Source: Talinum fruticosum (Eukaryota > Streptophyta > Magnoliopsida > Caryophyllales > Talinaceae). Taken from it: a stretch of DNA of 64,000 bases. The stretch covers positions 6,324,001-6,388,000 of the forward strand of contig JAITYX010000017.1 of the NCBI GenBank assembly GCA_021018815.1, given 5' to 3'. The position numbers and the translations under genes are program-made. Below, piece by piece: positions 39,701 through 54,700 of this stretch (the stretch's first letter is position 1; each line of letters starts with the position of its first letter). The notes beneath the pieces are model-generated. The model saw only the letters and a program-made list of their open reading frames with translations, did no database searches and was not told where the DNA came from.

Positions 39701-42700
39701 GCAAAAATCTCGGTGTCACAATGTTGAATAATCTCTTTCATCTACATGAGATCCTGAGAAAGAGCAACACGACATTACTTAAAATACATTAGTACCTTGA
39801 GTATCAATTCTGCCATTTCATTTTTTGGTGAAACATCAATTTGAATGCTTGTGGTAGATTTATCAATCAGCAATTTACGCCTTTCAGCTATTTCCTGCAA
39901 TTGAGACAATAATAAATTCACAAATGAGAAAATTTAGTTTTTCATCAGCAGCCATTTCTGTAATCTGAGTGATGACGGCTTGTGCCGGTAAACTGCAAAG
40001 TTGTCTTGCTGAGCTGAAGAACATTAACCAACCAAATATTCATGAAAAGAATCCACCAATAAGATGTGTTTTGTCCTTTACAGTACAAAGTAAGACCATA
40101 GAACTGATCATCTTTTAAGGGGAACAGAAAGGTGCCCTCGCCATTCAACAACAAACTATTGTACTTGGCGAGAACATGCAACAGACACAAGATTTCTAAA
40201 ACCATACTCCAGCTTGTCAACGAACCCATGGTCTAAATGTGATCCTAATGATTTCAGATGTATGAAAATCATAGTCAGACATATAGCTGTTCATCACAGA
40301 TAAGCAGATGGATAAATAAGAAAAATTTGACGTGTTGCCACAGGACACAATGACACATGTAAGTTCATTTTTCCACCTGTATATACATATAATAAGCACA
40401 TATTTAGTGAATTCTGAGAGCTCATCTACAGCTTAGATCCCATTTACAAAGGAATAGACAACACTGATTGTAGCGAAGGCGACTGGACAACTACAGCTGA
40501 AATAGAAACTAGCAGACATGCATCCCCCCCCAGCCGTGTGTCTCCAATCAAAGGAAACAAAAAACAGCACAAACTTACAGAGGGAAATGGAGAGAGAAAG
40601 ACAGAGACAGAGAAGAAAGACAGTGGGTGCCTGGCTGGGCCTCACTACAGTTCATATTTATTGATCAGATCCAATCCCTTTCATTTCTAGGTATAATTTT
40701 TGCTAAGAACGTAGCCAGAAATCCTAGTGTATCAGAATGTATGATACCTCGACTAGTCATTTTGGCTGCCATCCCTGTTTGAATGTGATCTGATATACAA
40801 CAATAATCCAGCAGATTTCTAGATTGGGATAGATGAAAAGGTAGGATTATAATGGTAATTTTTCTAGTTTGTAGAGTATGTTTCTAATGGTTGTTTACTA
40901 TTTTCGGTCTGAACAGTGCTCAAAGTTCTCCGATAATACTAGTAATCTTTTATTCGTTTCATAATTCAATGTTCAGTAATTAGGATCTTTTGGGTATAAG
41001 TTGTAATTGAGTATTGGTTGGATTTAAATTCTAAACATTATAAAGTTGTCTTGAAAAGTTGTTTTGAATTACATCTTCCCATATGTAAAACGTTGAGTCC
41101 CTGCTAACAATGTCCAAAATTCTGCAAAATGTTCCTACGTCCTAAATTTAGAACTTCAATGAGTCATACACTTACAACTACGTGTGTTCTACACCCTATA
41201 CCCAAGCCCATGTAACACAGATCAGACCTAGAGGCCCAAGCTGAGATCATGCCTAGTACATATTGAAGGAAACAGAGAACATAAGTTCAAAGGGATGATA
41301 TCGTCATCTGATATACATCAACAAAGAGAAAGAGCCTTCATTCCAAGTAGAAAACTTCATCTGAATTATAGAAGTCCTCTCTTAAAAACTATACAGCAAA
41401 TTGACTTTCAGGATTTCATTCATAACAAAGGGTGAGTGATTATTTGCGTAGTGTTATTTTCACCAATATTTGGTGATAAGTGTTATGCCTCCATGGCAAG
41501 AAACACCCAATACCCCCAACCCCCAATAGAATCTTTTTTAAAAAAAAAAGAGCAGTCAAAAGAGACATTAATCACATTTGGAAGGACTTCTGAAATCCCA
41601 TCCAAAATCAGAAACTGCTAAACTTGGTAACCAAAGAAGGCTTTCAGCTATGGAGGTTTGCAAAATGAAAGAGTAGCAGAATATCTTTTTAGCACCCTTT
41701 TCTTGTAACACATACAAAGGGATAAGAATCAAGCAAAATTATCATGGAACATCCCCTAGCTGGCTATCATCATAGTCTCTCCAACTTTAGGAATTCCAAA
41801 CACTTCGATATTTGTGTCAAGGTGAGATAGGACCAACACAGAGAGAAGAAAAATTACAAAACCCTTTACCAAGAAAATCTTTGCAAATACCCTTGGGAAA
41901 AGCAATGGAGGAATTTCCATCCATTTACTCCTCAGTATCAAACTTTGCAACATCTTCATTCGTATAATTTGCCACAAGAAAACTAGGGTGTGCAAGCCAC
42001 CATCACAAGTCAACCAAAAGTCCTGCACTCCCACCAAATCATCTCACAATCTTCATGAAACTGGCAGCCGCACCCAGATAGTGAGAAGAAATTGCAGATA
42101 GTAAAGGGGAATAATGAAAGATAAGTCTAACTCAAACAAATTCCCCTATTACGGAAAACAAGCCTTCTTTCATCCGTTAAGCATATTAAAGATCATCTAA
42201 GCTGAGTTTCCAGAAATTAAACTAACCAAACCTAGCCATCAGATATCAAAAGTAAGACAGACAATAATACTGGGCAGTACGAGCTCCCTTACTAACAAAA
42301 GCAGCCTACCAACAACCCATTGGTAAAAACGCCTGCAAAGGAGGCCCAGTGAAAGTGCAGCTTGCAGTATGAAAATGTAATAAATGCTCAGAAGAGGGCA
42401 GACACAAGGAGTACTCATGATTTTAGCATTACGAAGGATAATAAAGCAATTATATCTAGTACTAAAATCCATAAAATTTCAGCATCTAAGAGTATACACA
42501 CCTTTTCCGTTCGTAAAACTGTCATTTGCTTCGAAGAATTAATGACCTCCACAGAGCCCAACTTGGCTATAATGGCAGTGGATTCTTCCCATACTTTGCA
42601 CTCAATATTCGCAGCATTGCAACTCAAGGCTGCTAGCTCTTGGTCAGACATACTGAAAAGTCAAAAAGATATATCATCAAAAGCAACCATTTAAAAAGCA

Positions 42701-45700
42701 AAAAATTACTTTAAGGAGCAAAACAACAACAAAAAAACTAGGAAACTTTGAATCTATAAACAGGCATTCACAAGTCTTCAACCAGCAAGGAACGACCCCA
42801 GAAACGGCAGCGAGGGAATGGGGGAGTTCCACAGCAAATGAAGTTTAGCATTGGAAGAAGGAACATTTAACAAATGCCTTGGACGAAAAGGCACTGCAGC
42901 AAAAATCACTTTTAAAGTTTTCAGCAAGAGAATTTTAAGAGCATTAAAAACTGAAATGTCATTAACAGGTACATGTATGCAAGTGTAAACCATAGTTTAA
43001 GATTTTAAAAGGGTACAAGGGATCAGAAAAAGGGGCACACAAACTTGCAGTATATTCCTGGCCATGGTACAAGAGTGTTATCCAATAAGCGACCAAGTAA
43101 ATAACCCAATACATGGGACAAGTCTCCTTCAATAGCATGTTCGTGTAAGCTTTTCATTTTGGAGGATTATTGCAATCACTGAGTCTATAAATTGATAACT
43201 CCTTATCTATTTTCCCTTCTTTTTTATTGATTAAGCATTAATGCATGGCCTAGTGGAAGGACACCCACCTTCCGTACAAGAGTGGTAGGGTTCAAATCCA
43301 CTATACACATGGTGAGTTTCCCTCTACCCTTACCTCCTTCCTCTCTCATATGTTCCCCCACTAGAGTGTCTGAGAAATATAGAGCCCTTACATGGAGGAG
43401 TATTGCAAGCAATAGAGTAATAGGGCTGTGTAGGAGAGATTGGCTTTCTTGGCTTTGGAGGGGTTGGCATATTTTTGGAGGTAGAATTCAGCTTGACAGA
43501 GAGGAAAGTATTTGGTGGAGTTAGGCATTTACTGGAAGATGCGTTCAAGGACAACACTGGTAAGAGAGATTTCAACGTCCTTGACGTTAGACAGATAATA
43601 GACTTTCCCTCTCTTCCCTGAGGTTCTACCTTCTCCAAATTGACACTGAACAATCCAACCAACCGAGGGTAGTATTCATTCCCAACACTTAAAAGTGCAT
43701 GCAACCTAAAGGTTCCAATTTACTCACAAAAGTGAAATAACCAATCTAAAGAAGTCAAAATCGACATCCTCACAGACCATAATCTCTCTCTTGGAAAACC
43801 CATTAAACGACTGATTCTAGACTGATTCCAGAACCTGTAAACCAAGTGAGAGGAAGATTGTTAATACCTTGGTCTTTTGGGAGATCTTTCGCAGAGGAGC
43901 TCTCTTCAATGTTAATGTCCAAGTCAGAGAGGGTAGTTAATCCATCGCTCTTGGATGATCTTTTGTGCTTGGCATTGTGAGCACGAATAGTCGGAGTTGA
44001 GGATGGTTTGGCAGGAGCGATAGATTTTCTTCGGGATGCCATTGCGGATAAGTGCTCACAGAAGTTGAGAGAAAGAGAGGAGTTTGAGTAATCCTAGAAC
44101 CAGTTGGAGTTTTTACAGAGGGGAGAGGAGATGCAAGAACTGAAAAGGTTGCAATAAAGCGAGAGAGAGAGAAGGTCAAGTGAATTTTGAAAGGATCTGA
44201 AATCTGATTTCGGGTAACTGAGAAAGGCACTTTAGGCATGAATAAACACTGTTTTCAAATCTCTTCATATGAGCCAAAAAGATGTACACAAGTTTGAGTA
44301 CCGCCTAGATCTAGATATGTGCACTTTGTGAAGCTACCATCTTATTATGGGATTTTTTCCCCAGCAATGAGTGGAGTGATGGAAGATGGGGACTTGGTCA
44401 ATCGCCCAGATAAAACTGAGAAAATGCAGCTCCGTTCTCAGTCATGGTTATTTCCACCCACCCTTCTCTGTCACTTTCTCTGACTCTTGCCTGCCTGAAT
44501 CTGTCTCCAGTGACCAAAAGCTTTTTGGTGTCATCCCATTTCCATTCAACTTTGTTATCTTTTTCTTGGTTACAACCCCCCTCCAGACCCACACAAAAAC
44601 AAACACCCAAAACAAAAACAGTACACAAGTAATGACATCTGATTATCTTTAGGGAGAAAATTCAAAATGGTTCACCTGCAGAGGAAGATTTTGCTCTAGA
44701 ATTTGAAGTCAGACAACAAATTATCACAAGCTAGTGCAGAACTCTCCAAAGATCAGCAATATCATGTAGGGTTCTACTGATTTAAAACAGCGGCAGAAAA
44801 AGCAACTATGTCTGTTCAAGTAGGATTAGCACCCACAACATGGAAGATATATAGAACGCCAGAACTAGCAACAGAATTTTTTAAAAAAGAACAATACTTA
44901 TACAACAAGATTTCATGATCATGATGTAATAGAACTGCACAAAATGAAGAGTGGTCCGGGTAGAGAGTTTAGATTTGAAAAGATAATTCAGTTTGTCAAC
45001 ATTTCGTTTCTCCATTTTTATTAACTTATAATGCAAAAGAGGTTCAACTGGATGCTCAACAATGACAAACTTCTTTGACCTCACGCAGCTAATACCATAC
45101 AAAAAAAGACAACTATATATAATCACCAAAAACCAGAACAAATTAATGTTCGAACTACGAATGCTCATGCAAAATTATATGACGCAGTAAACAAAAGGTT
45201 AGAATCCATACGAGCTCTTGATTGACAATGATATCTGCTCAATGCTGAAGTTCAGTGCAAATAGAAACATTGTACCACTAGTAGCAAACTGGATAGAAGA
45301 GACTGGCTGGAACTTTGTAGCTTCACAAATATCCTGTGAAAAGGCACTTCATTAGATTCTAAGTCAACCAACCTTTGCTAACGAAGAAATAGAGAACGTG
45401 TTTGCCTGATAATTAGATGCAAACTTACCTTAATGACTTCATCAGAGACCACACCAGAGAACTGACTAGAATCTTCTGTTCCTCCAGCACCGAGCACGCC
45501 ACGAGATAACCAATTCAACCATCCACGAGCTCTGCCAGATGCAGCCTCATCATTTAGTAATTTCTCTCCAGCAACAGCACTGTTATCCACCATCTCAGAG
45601 GATGTTGAACTCAAAGAGTCCTATAAGCAATGAAACAGTTCGCCAATTTCAGGAAAAATCTAACAGAATGGCCTATGTGATGCAAACTCCCAGTAAATGA

Positions 45701-48700
45701 AGGAAAATAAAATACAAATTAATGAGCATATAACAAACAAGGTAGAGGACAATAAGGCAATAACACATTCAAAATACGCTGTTCTCATTATACCTCAAGT
45801 TCCCGTTCAGCAACAGCTCGAAATTGTAAGATATCATCTATATCTGAATCTTTCTCCATAAGCTCCAGCTCAAATAGAACATCTTGGTCAAGTGGCTAAA
45901 AATCAACATATGTGTCATGAGCATAGGTTAACATCAACCCCATATAACTAAAGATCATATTTTTGGAAACATAAGCAAAAGCCAAATAAGAAACCCAAAA
46001 TTCCATTAAAAAAAATGACTAATGCATCCTAGTAATATTGTATAAACCTAATTCCACCTCATACATAGTTGAATATTTCAAGTGTTGCGTACAAGGGGCT
46101 TCGTTATCACACTTCACAAGGGAAGTTCAATACACATAGACATCAGCTAACATCCAACAGAGACACAAAAAGACATCGCTCCTCTTTGGCTCACTCATAA
46201 TTATTCGTCTCATTGAATCACTATTTGTTAAGGTAATCCTTCAGTTTTACTTCCATCCTAACATCCTATCGATTGCATCTTTATTTATAGTTGACCTTTG
46301 ACCTTTTCTGTTACCGTTTATCACTATAGGCATCAAATCTCCACATGTAACATTTCGAAATATATTTAGTACTGTCACCAGCATGATTTCCTTTTTAACT
46401 TTCCTTCTTTAAATATAATTTGATATCATTTCAAACTAATAGTGACACGGATCAACATTCAGAAACAACATTCTAACCAATCGAAAAAGCTGTTTAGCAT
46501 CTGCAACATCCCATCAATCCCTATCAGATTTTTAAAAGGCATGAGGTGGACCTGTAGTAAAAACACAAGGCCCAAGTCAAAGGTACATTACTAAGTGAGT
46601 TAGACATACTTTAAAATTTAGTGACTGCAACTTTTACAAATTCCATTTGACAGGCACCCCATTGAGATCCAGGCAAGGTTAGGAATACTTTCAGCATCGT
46701 TTTTCATGTTTTTGCTACATTCAGCATTGTCCGTTCTTATGGCCATTTTTTAACAGAAATTAAAATAGAAAACGTTATTGCTAGCTGAAAGTCACACAAT
46801 AGCACCTTCACATCTATCCCATGAGTTATATTTATAAATCATTTTACAAATCATGACATTTAGAAATCATTTTCACCCAACTGGATTAACGTGCAATAAT
46901 ATATCACCATAAATCAAGCAATCTCACATCAAAAGGTAGAAACGACTACCCTAGTCTCTTTCATAGAAAACCCCCACACGTTATCCAGAAATGGATTGAA
47001 AATGTGACCATCCCACGATGAAGCGGCAGCATTGGAAAGTTTTTTAAGATAAGCGTAACGCGTTTTCACCCCATGACAACTGTGAAATGGAATGCAATTA
47101 CCGCACTACAGAGAATTAGCTGTATTGCGACCAAAACCACCATCCTGGCCAAAACCGCATTTTGAATCCCTGATCCACACGTTGAGGGAGAGGGCAAACA
47201 AAAGAAATGGCGAAATTTATATTTAGGATAAGCTAGAAAGAGGAAAACTCAAAAAACAACTTTAATAAAGATGAAAGAGATAAAATTAAATTTTTCTATT
47301 GCAAACAAAAAAATACATAAGAAAACGAAAAATATTATAATTTTTTTATGAACAAGGGCAAACAAAGAAAGAAGGCCAATAAAATTAAAAATTTAAATTA
47401 AACAACAAATCAGATAAATTAGAAAATTAAAATTTGTTATTCAAACTAAAGGGGAAAGTCGGAAAACGAAAACAAAAACATTAATTATTTTATCTAAAGC
47501 AAAAAGAAATACGAACATCGAAAAATAAAATTCCTGGCTGAAAGTTAAGAAAAGTAAAAATTTAATCTTTTGTCTAAAAACAAAAAGAAATAAGAGAACC
47601 AAAGATTAATTCCTTGTTTTAGATTCAAGTTTATCTTAAACTTCTCACATTCTTCTATTTACTAAGTGTTTCAAAATTTTTGCATTTCCACCTTTACTTG
47701 TAATATTAACAATCATTTCTAATTCAATAAAATTTCTTCTAATATCACTAAGGGCATTTTAAGAAAAAGAAAATTAAAACATAATGCCACGTCATCAACT
47801 TCACTAGAGTTGGGGGCTTTAAATTACAACATACAATTGTCAAGTTGGTGAAAGAATTATTTCAAATACGTGAAGGTTTTTTAAAAATGATTTTCAATTT
47901 TTTATATAATAAAAGTATTATATTAATAATAAGAACATACCAAGGGGATAACCGTGTACAAAAGGGGGCAATAACGAAAAAATCATGCACTCAAACACTC
48001 ATGCGTACTTTTATTTACAAAATCCAAAAAGGTTGTACTTTTACCCCCATGAAGCACTAGACTCCAACTACACTACGTTCTCAAAACTGCAGCTTGAAAT
48101 CATGAAGGGACAATTATTTGCCCTCAAAAATCAAATGATTCCTTTCCTTCCATGTAGTCCACCCAAAACACTAGAACCATCTTCCACACTTCTAAAACCC
48201 AACTCTTCTCTAGCCTTCTTCTCCAAGCCACCAACACATATTTGACCTTTGGTGGTCAACCCAACTAATGCCCATCAAAGAGAGAGCCAAATGCCAAAGA
48301 AGAAATATTCGACTGATTCTTCCTCCTTAAGACACAGAACAACTGCTTGATCCAATGAAATTTCTATTAAGCATATCTCCTTGAGAATATTGCCTTCAGT
48401 GGTTGCCTAAGCAGAGGGAGGGGGAGGCTTTCATAAAACATTAAAGCAAATGCACTTTTGTAGGAGCATCGGAGCAAATGCATTTAAGGAATTATTGGTT
48501 GGTTATACCATACAACATCATTAAGTACAATAATACCCATCTGAACGAATCTCATTTGTACAATGTAAGTTTCATCGAGTGTCAAAGTGTTAAAAAAAGG
48601 GGGGCAAAGAGAGGAAAATAAAAAATTAGGAGATAGGGGATAGAAAGAATTTTGTTTTATACAAAAGTGAGCTGAAAAGGAGAGAAGAGAAGAAAGAAAA

Positions 48701-51700
48701 ATCAATGCACAGTTTTCAATGCTAAATCCCCAACGGAAAGGCTACTAAATTTAATAACCCTCCCCTTCCTTTCTGAATCGCTAAATCCTCAACATCAAGT
48801 TTTTGAGTTGTTGCTCAGCCAAAATCCCCACCTAAATTATCCATTACAATGGCTCTTAAGACTTCCAATGGCGTCGACTAGAAAATCAGGGCAACTCAAC
48901 AAACATGAAGACTATTTAAAAAAGAAAAAAAGAACTCCTCATGGTAGAGGGCCCTTTAGAGTCATGAGGGCAGGCCATGTCATCATTACCCTAAGGCATT
49001 ACGATCCTATCAGCAATAAAAGATTGCAAACACTTTCCTCTTCCGAATCATTAGGGCTTCTCAAATTGCAAACACTTTCCTCCTCCAAATCATTAGGGCT
49101 TCTCAAGAGATTTAAGTTCTCATGGTGTTGGGTCCCCGCTCCAAGAGAACATGTTATACAAAGTTGCCTCTTAAAGATGAGCTAACCTAAAAAGATAGGG
49201 AGATTACACCTTCAGAGGACTATCCCCACACTAAACATCATGTCCAAACAATACCCTACAACCGTTCTTCACCTCAAAATGCACTAAGGATTTGCCGCTA
49301 GGATAGATTTCCAACACCCATGAACATGACTTTTGTTGTTCCACCACCCTAGCTTATCAGCCACATACTCCACATTTCTCTAGCGAGCATCCTCCCCATT
49401 TGCATACCTCCATAGCCATTAGGTCTTATAAGCATCATTCATCTCACAAAGAGGTCTTATGCCAAGCGCTCCCGGTTACTTTGAACAGCATACTTCATCC
49501 CAGTTAGCACAACGAAGAACATTAGTAGTTTTGCTGTCAGACCAAACCTATTTCTCATAACTTTTTTTACAAGGAAAGATATCATGAACAAAAGATTGGA
49601 TGCAAACCAAGCATCCTACAAAAGGACTACGTACATCCAAAGTAGAACATATCCACAAAAACTACAATATCAAAAGAAGATTGTCAAAAATTCCAACTAT
49701 TAAAAAAGGGTTATTGGATTAAAATAACCGTACTTTGGGGGTTTGGACGATTATATACCATACTATAACATTGATCCTCCGTGCACTTTGTGTTTTAGGG
49801 GTATTTATTGTTTCTAAATCATACCACTTATTTCTTAGACGATTGTATATCATATTTTAGATTAAAGTTGTCCAGAAGTAAGTGGTTTGATTTATAGATA
49901 ATAAATACCCCTAAAGTACAGATGCACGGATGATCAATGTTATAGAATGATGTATAATCGTTCAAACCCCCAAAGTACAATTTATTTTAATCCAATAACC
50001 CTTAAAAACATAGAGCCTTAATCATATTATTATGGCATTCTTTTCTTAAGCTTTCTAACGGAAGAAACCCTCCCAAGCCGGAAAAATTTAGAAATTTAGA
50101 AGCAACCATGGATTCAAAATGTGGTTGTTCTGAGACGAAACAGCAGCATTGGAAAGTTTTTCAAGTTAAGGGAACTGCGTTTTCACCATGCGATAGTCGC
50201 AATATGAAACATAATTGTCGCATTCCAATGAGTTCTTCAAAAGGCGACCGAAAACACCCAAGATACTCCCATGATGCCGTAGGCTAACTCCCAAAGAGCC
50301 CTTGCAAATTGACAATGCAGCAATAAATGATAAGACGACTCTAAATCCCCTTCGCACATAAAACATATATTCACCAAAATCATTCCCTTCTTTTGCAATC
50401 ATTATAAGTCAAAATTCTCCCATAAGATGCTTTCTAAACAAAAAAAAAATTGAAAGCTTTTAAAGGAGCTAAAGACTTCCATATTATCTTCCAAGGAAAT
50501 CTTAATTGAACTCCAGTGAATGGCGAGATGAGAAAGAGATAGGAGTTCCATATAATAAGATTTAATGTGAAAGCACCCTTAGAGTGTTTTTTTTTTTTTT
50601 TCTTTGATAGGAAAAGAAAACGCACCCTTAGAGTTGAATCCAGTTAGCCAAATAAAGTTAAGAGTCGAACCAGCTGACAAGCACACCATCATCTATAAAA
50701 GCATCACATACGAAAATAGGAGAACACGCACAAGAACTAGACATGCATTGATAATAATCAGCAACAATAGCATCTCTATTCTCAAAATGACGAAAAGATA
50801 AGAAAAAAGGTCTCCAAGGGAGCACCATCGCACCAACAATCATGTCAAAACAAGATGGACGACCCTGCACTATGATATTAATGCTCGCCATCTGTAATAT
50901 ATTCAATTTTGTTTCCCTATTATTAAAAGGATGTCCATAAATGGATAATGATAAAGAATTGATCATTATCCATTTATGCACTTCTCTAATAAAATGGAAA
51001 CAAAAAGATTAAATATATTTCAGTTGGGTAAGCATTAATAGCAAAGGAAAATGCGTTCTTCGCTGTTATTCATGAGAAACAAACAAAGAAATGCACAATG
51101 CCAAGTACAAGAATAAACTTCAATTTCTATTTTGACCAAAAGAAAAAAAGGTTATTGTTTTTGTTTCATTTTGTTCTTCTAACAATTAAGAGGCACATGT
51201 GAACATGCATGCGTTTGTGACGAAATGTGAACATGCATGTGTTTGTGACGAGAATCTCATCCGTTTCAGTTCTTGACACCTTAACACCCAATCACACATT
51301 AAGAGGCACTATGGAGAAAGCCCTTAGCATGTAGTAGCAGTATCCAAGTTCTTAAAATACACCAAAGCAGAATAGCAACACAACAAAATGCCAACAGTGT
51401 CAAAAGTGTCTACAAGAGGACAGGATCAGCTCTTACCTGGTCCTTTCGAAGAAAATTCAGTTTAATCTTGTATAAGTTTACATATTTTCGGCGACGATCT
51501 CTGCGTTTTGAAAGTAAATTGCTTCAGTGTAACCATCCAAACATGGAGCACAAGAAAATGGAAAATGACAAAAATACTTTACTTAATCTCTAGCATGTTC
51601 AGCCAGCAAAATGAAAACTGCAGTAATCCCAGAGGGTTGAAAGACTACTAAACACCAAATTAAATGTTTCCTTCCAGCATTCTTAATATATGATAATTTT

Positions 51701-54700
51701 TTTAAAAAAAAACCTTCTTTTCAGCAAAACAATTTTCCTTTCCTTTCTTTTTTTCTTTTTTTTTTTTTGGGGGGGAATCAGCAAAAACATAATTATCCTC
51801 TTCACCACAGCCTTAATATCTAACTTAGAATGGTCAAACCTTGTTCTCACCCTAGCTTTTTCAAACTCTCACACATTCTGTATCGAGAAAAATTAGTAGG
51901 CAGCATCATAATAAGGAACAAGGTGACAGATAAATTTGTCACTGTCTTAAATATAACTTGTATCTGCGCTATCAACGTTTTTACATGTTTACATTGAAAA
52001 AGATCATCCTATCAAGCCTCACCTAGTTTTTTGATAGGGGCAAAGCCACCACCTTACAAAAATCATAGGGAAATTCTCGCGGTCTTGTAGTAAGACTTGT
52101 CTAATTAGGAAACTGAATACGAACCAATATCATTCCTACTCAAACATACAACACTACTAGAGAATGAGGTCTTCAATAAATTTACTTTCGTAAGTATCAA
52201 TTAGAAACAGATCTGAGAGGATCCCAATTAGTAAAAAAGACAAGTCTCACAGAACCCTAATAGAGACAAAAGGCATACACATCCTATCACACAGACCGCC
52301 CAACCCTAATAAAAAATAGCCATAGAAATTGGCACCATCCATCAAAATGTCGGCCATTAAAATCAAAGATTTTCACACCCAGGAAAGGGGCCAAGGGGAG
52401 GGGAGGGAGGAGGCATTCATTCCGATGCTTATCTGAAAGAGGCTTACGTAATTTATGCCCAAAGCATGGTCACTTTACTCAATACCATGAAGGCATTACA
52501 TAGTAACAACCACTATACAAGACAAACAGGTCATTTGGGTTGTATTTCAGGCCAACAATTAGTTTGGCAAATAAGCTTGTCAAGAAAATGCACTCAATAT
52601 TGTCAAACAAATTCACAGTTTGTTTGCCGTTGATGTGAGTTTGAATCAAAATCAGCTTGCTTTATTTCAAGTTCGATTTCAAGTTATCCAAGAGGAGCAA
52701 TCAGATGTGGTTCAGTTTCATTAACAAGGGAAAATACTTTGTAGGCACGCTTGCCAATCAAGCACTGAAACTAAAGACAAATACCAGAGAGCTCCACAAT
52801 TCCAGTACCTCATATAAGACTCCAGCCTAATAAGGACTATGAGTTTATCCGAGTGTCATTCTTCATGCATACAAACCCAAATGACTTTCATAACAATAAA
52901 GCCCCCATAATTTCCCGGAACATTCAGATTTTAACCAACGCCTTGCTCCAAATTTTCCAAAAATAGGGACGACAGAGAAATCCATCCCTCTCTGCACAAT
53001 TGAAACATAAGACAAAAGGAATGACTGCAAAGTCGAAGGTCATTTCACCAAACTAAAATTCCATGTCTCTAACAGCTTTTATTAATCAAACAAAAGCCAT
53101 CAAACCGGCTCCCTCATCAAATTCCAACTATACACATGTCCTTAAAGATTCCGGCTTTCCCATCCAGCCAACTAAACCACATGAGGACAAAAAGTGTTCT
53201 TTTAAATAATATTCTTTCTTCAATACAAAGTGCACCTGTTCTGGACAAGCAAGGTCTCCTAATTTGGGTGCAGACACAGCCTTGCACCACAACTCTATAA
53301 GTGCTGACACAAATTACTCTTGAACGAGAAACGGACAAATAAATGTTCTTCTTTGTCCCTAAATGGAGATTCTGATGAAGAAATTTCCGTTTGTTTGCGA
53401 CCAAATATAGCCACGTGAGAAATGAATGGGACTAGCCCTGGTAAATCAACGTTAACATCTCATCCTCTCGTGGTCAGACGGAATTGAATTGTAAAGCTAT
53501 TCTTAGTCAACCAGTCAAATGATATGCAATGACAAGGCCCCAATAGCATATCTTTTCAACCACCCAGAATTTTTCTTATACACCCTGAACTTTAGTTATG
53601 GATAATCAGTTACAGATCCAATATATCAAGAGTCAACCTAGACTTGATTTCTCTATAGATCAATAGATTATCCTGTAAGAATCAATGCTGACAAAAGCAA
53701 TGTCACCACCTTCATCCATGTAAAGCTCCAAATTCAGGAAAGGATCCTCTTTCCACCATTCACTGTTAAGTCTATAACCAAAGGTCCAAAATAAACACCA
53801 AGACAGCTACAAAAAGATTATACCACATGCTCATAAAGGTGGTTGTGCAGAAGAGACTTGAGAGAATGGTACTGTGACTATTCATAAAACTACCAGTGTC
53901 ACAAGTATTAAGCATGAACATACTCAGTTGATTGAACACATTATGTCAGATAAATACACTCATAATAATACATTATTTTTTTATTACAGAATAGTAGATT
54001 ATAACATAAAAGGATAAGGAATAAACCATTATAAGGATGTACATACAATCGTTGCCCAAGGTATCTCCAAGATGTTTTTCTTAGTTTCTTACGAACATCA
54101 TAAAGAACTGATTCTTGAGCATAGCGCCACCAAATTTTCTGCCATCCCATCAATTTCTTTGATACAGGACAGCCCAAAGGACGGTAGCGTCCATACCTGC
54201 ATTGTGAAATACAAAATTTGGTGATCTTCAACATGAATAATGATAAATATGCCTCATAGCAAATATTTGTTTGCACCAATCTCAAGAAAGTGCTTTATAG
54301 AATCTGCACATGGCATCAAATGTTGCTAAAACACTGTCTTTGGCTTTGTGCCTTGTAAGTAAACCAGGTCAATGGAGCTGGGCCAGATCAAGACCTAGTC
54401 ATATTTGTTAATAAACCATGACTCGTTTGTTTCGGGGTTCTTTTTTCACATATATTAAAATATGGGCTATAATAACCTCTAACTTCCAGTCACAGGAAAG
54501 AAACAGCTCCAGCTGGTTGATGCACATTAAGGAAAAATATTAAATGTGTATTCAGAAGCAGAGATGTTTATTTACAATTGAAAGTAGTACTGGAAGATAT
54601 TGGAATGGGCAATTTAAACTTAACAGTGACATCTGAAGAACAAACCGAAGAAACCATTAAATTGGATTCAAATTCCAATTCACATAGAATAAGAGAAATT

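Larger units (their letters stand above)
33904..39795 (-). other. VPS13 intron between w10 and w11, repeat-filled
   Basis: 5.9 kb, the longest intron recognised. It contains the 3.0-kb solo LTR, a second LTR-like element and a LINE fragment. An exon of about 35 codons expected here from the family pattern was not found on the minus strand. Confidence 0.6.
45896..51436 (-). other. VPS13 intron between w5 and w6
   Basis: 5.5 kb. It holds the MITE copies at 46989 and 50107, the hairpin MITE at 49706, LINE fragments at 48110 and 50215 and a tandem duplication at 49023. Bases 47200-47800 are very AT-rich with nothing recognised. Confidence 0.6.
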
